Part shown: in pieces, positions 27,601 to 35,769 of the stretch
How positions within the stretch are numbered: the stretch's first letter is position 1
How the letters are laid out: each line of letters opens with the position of its first letter
NCBI GenBank assembly: GCA_965261105.1
Contig: CBDHCM010000006.1
Coordinates: forward strand, 3,286,001 to 3,350,000
Direction: 5' to 3'
From: Aldehydirespirator sp965261105
GTDB lineage: Bacteria > Actinomycetota > Acidimicrobiia > Acidimicrobiales > Aldehydirespiratoraceae
Length of the DNA stretch: 64,000 bases
Position numbers and translations under genes: made by a program
The notes under the pieces: generated by a model
Told to the model about the DNA's origin: nothing
The model's database searches: none
What the model saw: only the letters and a program-made list of their open reading frames with translations

Positions 27601-30600
27601 CGCAGTGACGGTGTCGGAAACCACTTTGACGGTGGACGAGGGCGCCAACGGCACCTACACGGTGAAGCTGAACGCGCCGCCCACCTCCGACGTGGTAATC
27701 AACACCACCACGACCGGCAGTTCCGACGTGACCCTGACGCCGGCCACGCTGACGTTCACCACCAGCGACTGGGACACCGCCCAGACCGTGACCGTGACGG
27801 CCGCCCAAGACACCGACGCCGCCAACGACGCCGCGTCGATTGCGCACACGGTGGCGGCCGCCGGCAGCGCCGACGAATACGACGCGGTGACCATCGGCTC
27901 GGTGGCGGTGACCGTCACCGACGACGACACCGCCGCAGTGACGGTGTCGGAAACCACTTTGACGGTGGACGAGGGCGCCAACGGCACCTACACGGTGAAG
28001 CTGAACGCGCCGCCCACCTCCGACGTGGTGCTGTCGCTCACCGTCAGCGGCAGTTCCGACGTGACCCTGACGCCGGCCACGCTGACGTTCACCACCAGCG
28101 ACTGGGACACCGCCCAGACCGTGACCGTGGCCGCCGCCCAAGACACCGACGCCGCCAACGACACCGCGTCGATTGCGCACACGGTGGCGGCCGCCGGCAG
28201 CGCCGACGAATACGACGCGGTGACCATCGGCTCGGTGGCGGTGACCGTCACCGACGACGACACCGCCGCAGTGACGGTGTCGGAAACCACTTTGACGGTG
28301 GACGAGGGCGAGACAGCCGTCTACACGGTGAAGCTGAACGCGCCGCCCACCTCCGACGTGGTGCTGTCGCTCACCGTCAGCGGCAGTTCCGACGTGTCAG
28401 TGTCCGCGGGGGAGCTGACCTTCACAACAGACAACTGGGACACCGCCCAGACCGTGACCGTGGCCGCCGCCCAAGACACCGACGCCGCCAACGACGCCGC
28501 GTCGATTGCGCACATGGTGCTGGCCGCCGGCAGCGCCGACGAGTACGACGCGGTGACCATCGGCTCGGTGGCGGTGACCGTCACCGACGACGACGCGTCG
28601 GTGACCGGCCTCCCTCGTGGTGGTGGCGGCTCTAGCGGTCGCGGCTCTGGCGGCGACACCGCGTCGGTGAGGGTGTCGGCCGCCTCGCTGACGGTGGACG
28701 AGGGCTCCAGCGGCACCTACACAGTGACACTCTCCGCCCCGCCCACCGGCCACGTCGTGGTCTCGCTCACCGTCAACGGCAGTTCCGACGTGTCAGCGCC
28801 CACGGGAGAGATGACCTTCACCACAGACAACTGGAACACCCCACAGACAGTGCGCGTGACGGCCGCGCACGACGACGACACCGCCAACGACACCGCGACA
28901 CTCACCCACAAAGTGCTCACCGACCGCAGCGCCGACGAATACGACGCGGTGACCATCGGCTCGGTGGCGGTGACCGTCACCGACGACGACACCGCCGCAG
29001 TGACGGTGTCGGAAACCACTTTGACGGTGGACGAGGGCGCCAACGGCACCTACACGGTGAAGCTGAACGCGCAGCCCACCTCCGACGTGGTGATCAACGC
29101 CACCACGACCGGCAGTTCCGACGTGACCCTCACGCCGGCCACGCTGACGTTCACCACCAGCAACTGGGACACCGCCCAGACCATGCGCGTGGCCGCCGCC
29201 CAAGACACCGACGCCGCCAACGACGCCGCGTCGATTGCGCACACGGTGGTGGCCGCCAGCAGCGCCGACGAATACGACGCGGTGACCATCGGCTCGGTGG
29301 CGGTGACCGTCACCGACGACGACGCGTCGGGGACCGGCCTCCCTCGTGGTGGTGGCGGCTCTAGCGGTCGCGGCTCTGGCGGTCGCGGCTCTGGCGGCGA
29401 CACCGCGTCGGTGAGGGTGTCGGCCGCCTCGCTGACGGTGGACGAGGGCTCCAGCGGCACCTACACAGTGACACTCTCCGCCCCGCCCACCGGCCACGTC
29501 GTGGTCTCGCTCACCGTCAACGGCAGTTCCGACGTGTCAGCGCCCACGGGAGAGCTGACCTTCACAACAGACAACTGGAACACCCCACAGACAGTGCGCG
29601 TGACGGCCGCGCACGACGACGACACCGCCAACGACACCGCGACACTCACCCACAAAGTGCTCACCGACCGCAGCGCCGACGAATACGACGCGGTGGCCAT
29701 CGGCTCGGTGGCGGTGACCGTCACCGACGACGACACCGCCGCAGTGACGGTGTCGGAAACCACTTTGACGGTGGACGAGGGCGCCAACGGCACCTACACG
29801 GTGAAGCTGAACGCGCAGCCCACCTCCGACGTGGTGATCAACGCCACCACGACCGGCAGTTCCGACGTGACCCTCACGCCGGCCACGCTGACGTTCACCA
29901 CCAGCAACTGGGACACCGCCCAGACCATGCGCGTGGCCGCCGCCCAAGACACCGACGCCGCCAACGACGCCGCGACACTCACCCACAAAGTGCTCACCGC
30001 CGGCAGCGCCGACGAATACGACGCGGTGACCATCGGCTCGGTGGCGGTGACCGTCACCGACGACGACACCGCCGCAGTGAGCGTGTCAGAAACCACTTTG
30101 ACGGTGAACGAGGGCGAGACAGCCGTCTACACGGTGAAGCTGAACGCGCAGCCCACCGGCGACGTGGTGATCAACGCCACCACGACCGGCAGTTCCGACG
30201 TGACCCTCACGCCGGCCACGCTGACGTTCACCACCAGCAACTGGGACACCGCCCAGACCGTGACCGTGGCCGCCGCCCAAGACACCGACGCCGCCAACGA
30301 CGCCGCGACACTCACCCACAAAGTGCTCACCGACCGCAGCGCCGACGAATACGACGCGGTGACCATCGGCTCGGTGGCGGTGACCGTCACCGACGACGAC
30401 ACCGCCGCAGTGAGCGTGTCAGAAACCACTTTGACGGTGAACGAGGGCGAGACAGCCGTCTACACGGTGAAGCTGAACGCGCAGCCCACCGGCGACGTGG
30501 TGATCAACGCCACCACGACCGGCAGTTCCGACGTGACCCTCACGCCGGCCACGCTGACGTTCACCACCAGCAACTGGGACACCGCCCAGACCGTGACCGT

Positions 30601-31564
30601 GGCCGCCGCCCAAGACACCGACGCCGCCAACGACGCCGCGTCGATTGCGCACATGGTGGTGACCGCCGGCAGCGCCGACGAATACGACGCGGTGACCATC
30701 GGCTCGGTGGCGGTGACCGTCACCGACGACGACACCGCCGCAGTGAGCGTGTCAGAAACCACTTTGACGGTGGACGAGGGCGCCAACGGCACCTACGACG
30801 CGGTGACCATCGGCTCGGTGGCGGTGACCGTCCCCGACGACGACGCGTCGGGGACCGGCCTCCCTCGTGGTGGTGGCGGCTCTGGCGGCGACACCGCGTC
30901 GGTGAGGGTGTCGGCCGCCTCGCTGACGGTGGACGAGGGCTCCAGCGGCACCTACACAGTGACACTCTCCGCCCCGCCCACCGGCCACGTCGTGGTCTCG
31001 CTCACCGTCAACGGCAGTTCCGACGTGTCAGCGCCCACGGGAGAGCTGACCTTCACCACAGACAACTGGAACACCCCACAGACAGTGCGCGTGACGGCCG
31101 CGCACGACGACGACACCGCCAACGACACCGCGACACTCACCCACAAAGTGCTCACCGACCGCAGCGCCGACGAATACGACGCGGTGACCATCGGCTCGGT
31201 GGCGGTGACCGTCACCGACGACGACACCGCCGAGATCAGCCGCGTGGCCGACGAGGGTCCAGCGGACGTGGCGGCGGCTGTGGCTCGGACACCCACTTCA
31301 ACGTCGACGACAGGGCCTATCGAGACTCCGGTCCCGGCGGCCACACCCGAAGCAGCGGTCACGGTGGTTGCACCCACGACCACCGAACCGCTCTCGCCAG
31401 GGGTGGTGGAGCACGGCGGCGGTGTCAGCGCATGGGTCTGGGCGCTCTTGTCGGTGCTGCTCATCCTCGTGGCCCTAGTCGCCGCCGTCGTCCTGCTGCG
31501 CCGGCTCCACCTGAGACGCCGAGCGGACAGGCCGCGCTTCACGGACCAAGTCAACGAGCGTTGA
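21686..31564 (+). CDS. Giant membrane-anchored surface protein with about 28 Calx-beta-like repeats
   Basis: A 3292-aa protein from the ATG at 21686. Residues 1-36 are a signal peptide (KQRR, a hydrophobic core, SAQA cleavage site). From about residue 90 it consists of about 28 beta-sandwich repeats of about 110 residues. Each has the order VSETTLTVDEG, YTVKLNAPPTSDVV, LTFTTSDWDTAQTVTV, ADEYD and VAVTVTDDD. The acidic DDD/DEG turns suggest calcium binding, as in Calx-beta domains. Gly/Ser/Arg linkers (LPRGGGGSSGRGSGG) separate some repeats near the end. A Thr/Pro-rich stalk, one membrane helix (VWALLSVLLILVALVAAVVL) and a basic tail anchor it. Likely an adhesin or matrix protein. One repeat near 30780 is truncated. 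Confidence 0.9.
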   Translation: MSKQRRQVALLPRSVGALALGLALAFLCLDDSAQAVSSKPAHSIGDPSGEMDAGNLDSSYGRPRIQMMGSDVAVFVSTAIVTARQSPVASVVVSETTLTVDEGETAVYTVKLNAPPTGDVVLSLTISGSSDVSVSAGELTFTTDNWDTAQTVRVAAVHDADAAGDAATVAHAVVPGRSADEYDDAAAVSVSVDVDDDETASVVVSAASVAVNEGETAVYTVKLNAPPTGDVVLSLTISGSSDVNLTPKEMTFAPDNWDTPKTVRMWARHDSDRMDDAAAVTHEVVAGRSADEYDDAAAVSVSVEVDDDDDDPSVSVSAASLAVAEGATAVYTVVLDAPPTSDVVISVSSNNDDVTVTPAALTFATSDWDTAQTVRVAAAHDADAANDAASIAHMVAAAGSADEYDAVTIGSVAVTVTDDDASVVVSETTLTVDEGETAVYTVKLNAPPTSDVVLSLTISGSSDVSVSAGELTFTTDNWDTAQTVRVAAVHDADAAGDAATVAHAVVPGRSADEYDDAAAVSVSVDVDDDETASVVVSAASVAVNEGETAVYTVKLNAPPTGDVVLSLTISGSSDVNLTPKEMTFAPDNWDTPKTVRMWARHDSDREDDAAAVTHEVIPGRSADEYDDAAAVSVSVEVDDDDDDPSVSVSAASLAVAEGATAVYTVVLDAPPTSDVVISVSSNNDDVTVTPAALTFTTSDWDTAQTVRVAAAHDADAANDAASIAHMVAAAGSADEYDAVTIGSVAVTVTDDDASVVVSETTLTVDEGETAVYTVKLNAPPTSDVVLSLTISGSSDVSVSAGELTFTTDNWDTAQTVRVAAVHDADAAGDAATVAHAVVPGRSADEYDDAAAVSVSVDVDDDETASVVVSAASVAVNEGETAVYTVKLNAPPTGDVVLSLTISGSSDVNLTPKEMTFAPDNWDTPKTVRMWARHDSDREDDAAAVTHEVIPGRSADEYDDAAAVSVSVEVDDDDDDPSVSVSAASLAVAEGATAVYTVVLDAPPTSDVVISVSSNNDDVTVTPAALTFTTSDWDTAQTVRVAAAHDADAANDAASIAHMVAAAGSADEYDAVTIGSVAVTVTDDDASVVVSETTLTVDEGETAVYTVKLNAPPTSDVVLSLTISGSSDVSVSAGELTFTTDNWDTAQTVRVAAVHDADAAGDAATVAHAVVPGRSADEYDDAAAVSVSVDVDDDETASVVVSAASVAVNEGETAVYTVKLNAPPTGDVVLSLTISGSSDVNLTPKEMTFAPDNWDTPKTVRMWARHDSDREDDAAAVTHEVIPGRSADEYDDAAAVSVSVTVTDDDTAAVTVSETTLTVDEGANGTYTVKLNAPPTSDVVINTTTTGSSDVTLTPTTLTFTTSDWDTAQTVTVAAAQDTDAVDDTASIAHTVLAAGSADEYDTVTIGSVAVTVTDDDTAAVTVSETTLTVDEGANGTYTVKLNAPPTSDVVINTTTTGSSDVTLTPTTLTFTTSSWDTAQTVTVAAAQDTDAVDDTASIAHTVLAAGSADEYDTVTIGSVAVTVTDDDTAAVTVSETTLTVDEGANGTYTVKLNAPPTSDVVINTTTTGSSDVTLTPTTLTFTTSDWDTAQTVTVTAAQDTDAANDAASIAHTVAAAGSADEYDTVTIGSVAVTVTDDDASVVVSETTLTVDEGANGTYTVKLNAPPTSDVVINATTTGSSDVTLTPTTLTFTTSDWDTAQTVTVTAAQDTDAANDAASIAHTVAAAGSADEYDAVTIGSVAVTVTDDDTAAVTVSETTLTVDEGANGTYTVKLNAPPTSDVVINATTTGSSDVTLTPATLTFTTSDWDTAQTVTVTAAQDTDAANDAASIAHTVAAAGSADEYDAVTIGSVAVTVTDDDTAAVTVSETTLTVDEGANGTYTVKLNAPPTSDVVLSLTVSGSSDVTLTPATLTFTTSDWDTAQTVTVTAAQDTDAANDAASIAHTVAAAGSADEYDAVTIGSVAVTVTDDDTAAVTVSETTLTVDEGANGTYTVKLNAPPTSDVVINTTTTGSSDVTLTPATLTFTTSDWDTAQTVTVTAAQDTDAANDAASIAHTVAAAGSADEYDAVTIGSVAVTVTDDDTAAVTVSETTLTVDEGANGTYTVKLNAPPTSDVVLSLTVSGSSDVTLTPATLTFTTSDWDTAQTVTVAAAQDTDAANDTASIAHTVAAAGSADEYDAVTIGSVAVTVTDDDTAAVTVSETTLTVDEGETAVYTVKLNAPPTSDVVLSLTVSGSSDVSVSAGELTFTTDNWDTAQTVTVAAAQDTDAANDAASIAHMVLAAGSADEYDAVTIGSVAVTVTDDDASVTGLPRGGGGSSGRGSGGDTASVRVSAASLTVDEGSSGTYTVTLSAPPTGHVVVSLTVNGSSDVSAPTGEMTFTTDNWNTPQTVRVTAAHDDDTANDTATLTHKVLTDRSADEYDAVTIGSVAVTVTDDDTAAVTVSETTLTVDEGANGTYTVKLNAQPTSDVVINATTTGSSDVTLTPATLTFTTSNWDTAQTMRVAAAQDTDAANDAASIAHTVVAASSADEYDAVTIGSVAVTVTDDDASGTGLPRGGGGSSGRGSGGRGSGGDTASVRVSAASLTVDEGSSGTYTVTLSAPPTGHVVVSLTVNGSSDVSAPTGELTFTTDNWNTPQTVRVTAAHDDDTANDTATLTHKVLTDRSADEYDAVAIGSVAVTVTDDDTAAVTVSETTLTVDEGANGTYTVKLNAQPTSDVVINATTTGSSDVTLTPATLTFTTSNWDTAQTMRVAAAQDTDAANDAATLTHKVLTAGSADEYDAVTIGSVAVTVTDDDTAAVSVSETTLTVNEGETAVYTVKLNAQPTGDVVINATTTGSSDVTLTPATLTFTTSNWDTAQTVTVAAAQDTDAANDAATLTHKVLTDRSADEYDAVTIGSVAVTVTDDDTAAVSVSETTLTVNEGETAVYTVKLNAQPTGDVVINATTTGSSDVTLTPATLTFTTSNWDTAQTVTVAAAQDTDAANDAASIAHMVVTAGSADEYDAVTIGSVAVTVTDDDTAAVSVSETTLTVDEGANGTYDAVTIGSVAVTVPDDDASGTGLPRGGGGSGGDTASVRVSAASLTVDEGSSGTYTVTLSAPPTGHVVVSLTVNGSSDVSAPTGELTFTTDNWNTPQTVRVTAAHDDDTANDTATLTHKVLTDRSADEYDAVTIGSVAVTVTDDDTAEISRVADEGPADVAAAVARTPTSTSTTGPIETPVPAATPEAAVTVVAPTTTEPLSPGVVEHGGGVSAWVWALLSVLLILVALVAAVVLLRRLHLRRRADRPRFTDQVNER
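21952..25600. repeat. 996-bp higher-order repeats in the surface-protein gene
   Basis: Three consecutive different domains (VVVSETTLT, VVVSAASVA and SVSVSAASLA types) form a 996-bp unit. Units begin near 21955, 22951 and 23947, with two thirds of a fourth from 24943. Copies are almost identical at the base level: the VARKs of one unit recur 996 bp on with only isolated changes such as MDD/EDD near 22507 and 23502. This indicates recent amplification or gene conversion of a three-domain block. Confidence 0.92.
25600..31240. repeat. 333-bp monomer repeats in the surface-protein gene
   Basis: From about 25600 the array changes to single-domain repeats with a 333-bp period (111 codons; one unit of 330 bp), running to about 28600. 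It then alternates with a second domain type preceded by a Gly/Ser/Arg linker at about 28600, 29330 and 30850. The linkers differ in the number of GRGSGG units. Codon-level identity between monomers is very high. Confidence 0.92.
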
Positions 31565-31919
31565 GCGGGGCCATCGACGCAGGGTTGCGACCACGATCAG
31601 AACTGGGGAACTTCAGTGATCGCCGTCAGCCCCGCAGAGGAGCCACCGGCGTGAGCGTCGCGTTCGAGTGCTGTGCTGCCGCAGTGTCCGCCATGAGCCC
31701 TCCCTGCGAGCCGTGAGCCTCAACTGGAACCACAGCCTCAAACCGAGGGCTCACACCATCGCGGGCCGACCCAACCCCTCGACCCAGAGACAACGTCTCA
31801 GGTTGCCACACGCGGGTTTTGAATCGGGTGTGGCGGACATCAGGAACGGACCCTGGGCGGGAGCGGAGCGCTTCGTGACCCGAGTCCATGGATAGCGTCT
31901 ACGTCGGCCAACCGCTTCG
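31565..31919. other. Intergenic stretch without a supported gene
   Basis: This 355-bp gap lies between the surface-protein gene and the broken ATPase gene. It contains the second copy of the 22-bp GACAACGTCTCAGG motif (31789-31809). The open frames on both strands lack ribosome sites or recognisable products. Confidence 0.5.
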
Positions 31920-32885
31920 ATGGAAGGCATAGCCGTGGATGATCCGCTGATCTCGGAAGTTCTCGAGCGGCTCGACGCCGACGCGACGAAGACCGACGCG
32001 ACGGAGACCGGCGAGGCTGAGAACCTGGTGCCGGGGGCGCTGCTGGGCCGATTGGACGATGTGATCGATGGGGTTGTGGCCGAGCGTCCAGTAGCGGCCA
32101 CAAGGGCGGAGTCGGCACCTGTACGCGCCTACTTGGAGTCAGTGGCCGTCACTGGGTTCCGTGGCATCGGCCCGACCTGCCAGCTCGGTCTTCGGCCCGG
32201 GCCGGGGCTGACGCTCGTCGTCGGGCGCAACGGTTCCGGCAAGTCGTCGATAGCGGAGGCGCTGGAGTTCGCGCTGACGGACGACTCGCTCCGCTGGGCT
32301 GGCAAGTCAATGGACTGGAAGAACGGCTGGCGCAACCTCCATGCGCAGAACGATCCCGCCATCACTGTGGGATTGCGGGTCGACGGCGAGCGGGAACCGC
32401 GAACTGTTCGCGTGAACTGGAGCAGCCGGAAGCTTGAGTCTGCCAAGACTGCGGTGACTGCGCCGGGTCGCGGCCGCCAAAGCCTCGGCTCGCTCGGATG
32501 GAGCGATGCGGTCAGGACGTTCCGTCCGTTCCTGCCCTACAAGGAGCTGTCGACGATCTCCGAGGGCCGGCCCATTGATCGATACAACGCTCTGGCGCCG
32601 ATGCTCGGCATGGAGACCTTGCAAGCACCCATCGAGATCCTGAGACAGGCCCGACTATCGGCGGAGAGGGAACGGACCGAGGCCGTAGAACATGTCACAA
32701 GCGTCACGGGCCTGCTACGGGGGTCGCCCGACGAGCGAGCCAGCACCGCGATGGAGGCGCTCTCCGGAGCTTGGGACCTCGACAAGATCGAGGCCCTCGT
32801 CACGGGCACTGATCCCGCCCTCGCCGAACGGGAGGGTCTCCTCGCCGCGCTGGAGCAGCTTCCCTCGACTGACCTCGACCATACA
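31920..32885 (+). pseudogene. SMC/RecF-like AAA ATPase, truncated
   Basis: The ATG at 31920 (or GTG at 31935) opens a frame encoding a variable acidic N-terminus of about 75 residues. An AAA_23-type ATPase head then begins: AYLESVAVTGFRG, and Walker A VVGRNGSGKSSIAEALEFAL. It resembles SbcC/RecN/SMC-like ATPases common in defence loci. Recognisable sequence stops around 32885 (after LEQLPSTDLDHTV), before any coiled coil, signature or Walker B. The frame runs on to 33203 through unrelated Pro/Arg-rich sequence. The rest of the gene was probably lost when the IS256/DUF4411 segment arrived. Confidence 0.7.
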
Positions 32886-33086
32886 GTTAGAACTGTGCGA
32901 AGTGTGTCGGCCATCCCTCCGCACTGGCCAACTTGCCGCAGCCGGGCGGCCTCACCAGCCGGAGGCTCGACCGGGGCGCACGATCAACCCACGACCCACC
33001 CCATTGCGCCGCGGCGGCGCACCGATCCTCGGCGACCCCACACTCCGACAGGCCCGAGCGAGGAACGGACCCTCTGGCCGCAACCG

Positions 33087-33572
33087 CTACGTGGCGGGTC
33101 CGAGGATGAACTTCGCTCGCTCTGTTCGGAGCATCTCGTAGGGATTGACGGACTTGACTCCGACCCCTATGCACGCATTGGGGATCTTGATCTTCTTTGG
33201 TGAAGGGCTGAAGACTTCGTGAGTCACCACGACGTACTGGTGAGCGTGCGCTTGAGCCACGGGGTAGTAGTCGGCCACCTGCAGGAACGTTGCAACGCCC
33301 GTTGGCTCGCATCCGGCGCCCGAGGCCCACATGCTCACAGTGGTCAGACTCGGCACCATTGTGGTGCCGGGCGCAAGGAACAATCCCGGCCGCTGTCTGG
33401 CCCATGCGGCAAGCTCGTCGTCGCCGGCGAGAAGTTCGTCGCCGACCCGCTCGATGCTGAAGACGTTTCCGGCCGCGTTCTCCTGATCGAGCCAGTCCCA
33501 GAATGCCGGGCAGAACTCGAAGCCGTAGTGGAGATTCTTCGCCTGAATGAAGACGTTCGCGTCGAGCAGGTA
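33087..33572 (-). CDS. DUF4411 PIN-like protein, fused in frame to an IS256 transposase end
   Basis: About 161 residues ending at 33087 match the DUF4411 family. The PIN-type opening YLLDANVFIQAKN comes first, then FCPAFWDWLD, VFSIERVGDEL, and the later VVTHEVFSPSPKKIKIPNAC with IPNAC near the active site. The family is PIN-like and predicted to be RNase toxins. There is no start codon next to YLLDANVF; instead the frame continues upstream into an IS256 transposase C-terminus, so the native start has been replaced. It may be expressed as a fusion or be silent. DUF4411 genes are usually paired with an ImmA/IrrE gene; a candidate for that lies at 39020-39670. Confidence 0.7.
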   Translation of the reverse strand, partial: YLLDANVFIQAKNLHYGFEFCPAFWDWLDQENAAGNVFSIERVGDELLAGDDELAAWARQRPGLFLAPGTTMVPSLTTVSMWASGAGCEPTGVATFLQVADYYPVAQAHAHQYVVVTHEVFSPSPKKIKIPNACIGVGVKSVNPYEMLRTERAKFILGPAT

Positions 33573-34561
33573 GGGGGCGTCCCGTGGAGTGGTGGGGTTT
33601 GGGGTTGAGCCTCGGTGCTGGTTGCCGGGTGTGAGCTCGGCTGTGGCGATGGTGTCGCGCTCGGGGCTGAGGGTGGCCATGGAGTGCTCTGAGAGGTAGC
33701 GGCGCTCGGTGGCTTGCCATTCGTCGTGGAGGCCGGCGAGGATGGCGCCGACGAGGCGGATGGCGGTTGCTTGGTTGGGGAAGATGCCCACGACGCGTGA
33801 TCGGCGTTTGATGTCTTTGTTGATGCGTTCGAGGGGGTTGGTGGACCAGATCTTCTGCCAGTGCGCCCGAGGGAACGCGGCGAAGGCCGGCGCCTCGGGC
33901 TTGGCGTCGGCCATGAGCGCTGCGACTTTGGGGAATCGGGCGCGGAGCTTGGCGGCGACTTCGTCCCAGGCGTCGCGCACGGCGCCGGGGTCGGGCTGAG
34001 CGAAGATGGTGCGGAACGCTGCGGCGGCCATGTGCTGGTGGCTGCGGGGCACCAGCGCGAGAAGGTTGCGGATGAAGTGCACCCGGCAGCGCTGGCGCCC
34101 GGCGCCCTCGATGGTGCGGTCCGCGGCCGCGGCGAGCCCGGCGTGGGCGTCGGCTGTCACCAGGCGCACGTCTGCGGTGACGCCGGTGGCCGCGACCATC
34201 GCCATCGAGGCGACCCGCGAGACGCTGTTGCACACCTTGGGGCAGGACGCGTCCAAATAGACGTAGGGGAACTCGACGCGATCGAGGCGCCGTCCCCGGA
34301 ACGCCTCCACTGTCTCGTCGAGCCCCGCGCAGATGCGCGACACCTCCGACTTCGATATCCCCGACTCCGCGGCCGGTGCCCGTTGCGCTCATTCACACGA
34401 GCGTCGCTGCGCTCACAGCGCCCGGCCCCCACCGCCTCGGCGGCGTCGGCCTCGATCAGCTCCCGGAGCACAAAGCGCACCGCGCCGCGCACCAGCTCCG
34501 CGCCGCCACCGGCGCGAAACGTCTCCCACATCTGCGCCGTGTCAGTATCAGAAAGGGTCAC
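33573..34561 (-). mobile_element. IS256-family transposase remnant with two deletions
   Basis: The GTG at 34561 begins the N-terminal part (TLSDTDTAQMWETF, ELIEADAAEAVGAGR, VNERNGHRPR). After that motif sequence is missing and the frame changes; the middle resumes at EVSRICAGLDE-like SRICAGLDETVEAFRGR. A second in-frame gap removes the region around the first catalytic Asp, between ATGVTADV and RLVTADAHAGL. The C-terminal part (IWSTNPLERINKDIKRRSRVVGIFPN) is intact and runs into DUF4411. The element is inactive. Its start abuts the truncated HNH gene. Confidence 0.8.
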
Positions 34562-35574
34562 GGGTGGGCGGACGGGCCGCGGCGGCAACGGTGCGCGAGC
34601 GGCTCAAGGTCTCGGACCGCCAGGCCACTGCGGACACCGAGTTGGCCGCGTCTTTGGCTGGTGAGTTCCCCTCGACCCTGGGTGCCCTGTGTGTCGGTGA
34701 GATCACGTCGGGCCATGCCCGGGTGATCGCCCGAGTCGGCTCGGACCCAGACCACGCCGACGAGCCCGCTCTGTTGGAGATGGCCCGAGGCGTGCCTGTT
34801 GACCTGTTCGCGCGCATGACCCGCCACTACGGGCCCCAAACGGACTCCTGCGCCGAGCACAACCGACAGCACCAGAACCGTTGGGCGTCGCTGGTGCAGG
34901 ACCCCGACGGATCCTGGCGGCTGTCGGCCTACTACGACTACGACATTGGTAAGCGCATCAGCTCAGCGCTCAACCAGATGGTGCGCTCCTTCAGAAACGG
35001 CGAGGGACCCCACAGGCAGGCGACTCCCCAGCAGCGCCGCGCTGACGCGCTGGCAAACCTGATCACCGGCGAGGGCCCCCACAGCCGGCCCGATGTCACC
35101 TTGTTGGTGATCGCCGACTACGACACCGTCTCCAAGGAACTGCGAAACCTGCGCTATGACGACGGCCTGCCCGTCCCTGCGGACCGCATCGCCAGGCTCG
35201 CCGCCGACGCCAAGATCCTGCCCGCCATCTTCAACACCGCCGGCGACCCGCCGTGGCTGGGCCGGGCACAACGCCACGCCGGCGCCGGCCAGCGGATTGT
35301 GCTCGCCGCCCGCGACGGCGGCGGCGTCAACTGCGCCTCACCCGTCGAGCGAAGCGAGCCCCACCACATCGAATGGTTCAGCCGGGGCGGCCCCACCGAC
35401 ATCGACAACCTCGCCCTGCTGTGCGAACGGTGCCACCACCTCATCCACGACGACAGATGGAAACTCCACAAGCACAACGGCCGACACGCACTCCGGCCCC
35501 CGGCACAGCCGCCGCCCCGCCAACGAGCGCCGGCTCGAGAGACATGCGAGCGCAACTCCATCCTCCGAACCTGA
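34562..35574 (+). pseudogene. DUF222/HNH (13E12-type) endonuclease, 5' truncated
   Basis: From about 34562 a frame encodes the later part of a DUF222 domain (ATVRERLKVSDRQA, FPSTLGALCVGEIT, SGHARVIARV). A C-terminal HNH domain with HHIEWFSRGGPTDIDNLALLC and CHHLIHDDRW follows. The N-terminal part is replaced by the IS256 sequence, and the open frame to 34333 is IS-derived. The usual Cys pair before the HNH His looks degenerate (CASPVERSEP). These genes are common actinobacterial mobile-type nucleases of unclear role; this copy is probably not functional. Confidence 0.7.
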
Positions 35575-35656
35575 TGCCCCCCGGTGGCCGGGGCGGTGGC
35601 CGCCTACATCGGCGCGGCCATGCGAGCGCAACTCCATCCTCCGAACCTGATGCCCC
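35543..35656. repeat. 38-bp direct repeat beside the tRNA gene
   Basis: A 38-bp sequence at 35543-35580 (the last codons of the HNH gene) recurs exactly at 35619-35656, 76 bp apart, just upstream of tRNA-Leu. It could come from slippage or reflect an integration event near the tRNA. Confidence 0.85.
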
Positions 35657-35684
35657 TCCCCCGCGGGCTACCCTGACTGGACTC

Positions 35685-35769
35685 GCGGACGTGGCGGAAT
35701 CTGGCAGACGCGCTGGGTTTAGGTCCCAGTACCCGCATGGGTGTGGGGGTTCGAATCCCCCCGTCCGCA
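35685..35769 (+). tRNA. tRNA-Leu (anticodon UAG)
   Basis: The acceptor stem GCGGACG (35685-35691) pairs with CGTCCGC (35762-35768), with discriminator A at 35769. The anticodon stem CTGGG/CCCAG (35713-35717 and 35725-35729) encloses TTTAGGT, giving anticodon TAG. There is a long variable arm and the T-loop GTTCGAATC. CCA is not encoded. A leucine tRNA at the edge of a block of restriction genes is a typical integration site; I did not find a second copy of its 3' end in the window. Confidence 0.95.

Noticed and set aside
25070..28180. 1036-codon open frame on the minus strand, with many shorter ones, opposite the surface-protein gene
   Set aside because: Its His/Arg/Gly-rich product has the same period as the sense repeats and no motifs; it is a by-product of repeated GC-rich codons on the other strand.
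21686..31564. Repeat array considered as a CRISPR or as non-coding satellite
   Set aside because: The period is 333/996 bp, the frame is fully open, and the units encode beta-sandwich domains; no 25-40 bp repeats with unique spacers exist in the window.
35685..35769. Attachment-site duplication of the tRNA-Leu 3' end
   Set aside because: I looked for a second copy of the T-arm/acceptor sequence within the window and did not see one; the other border may be outside.
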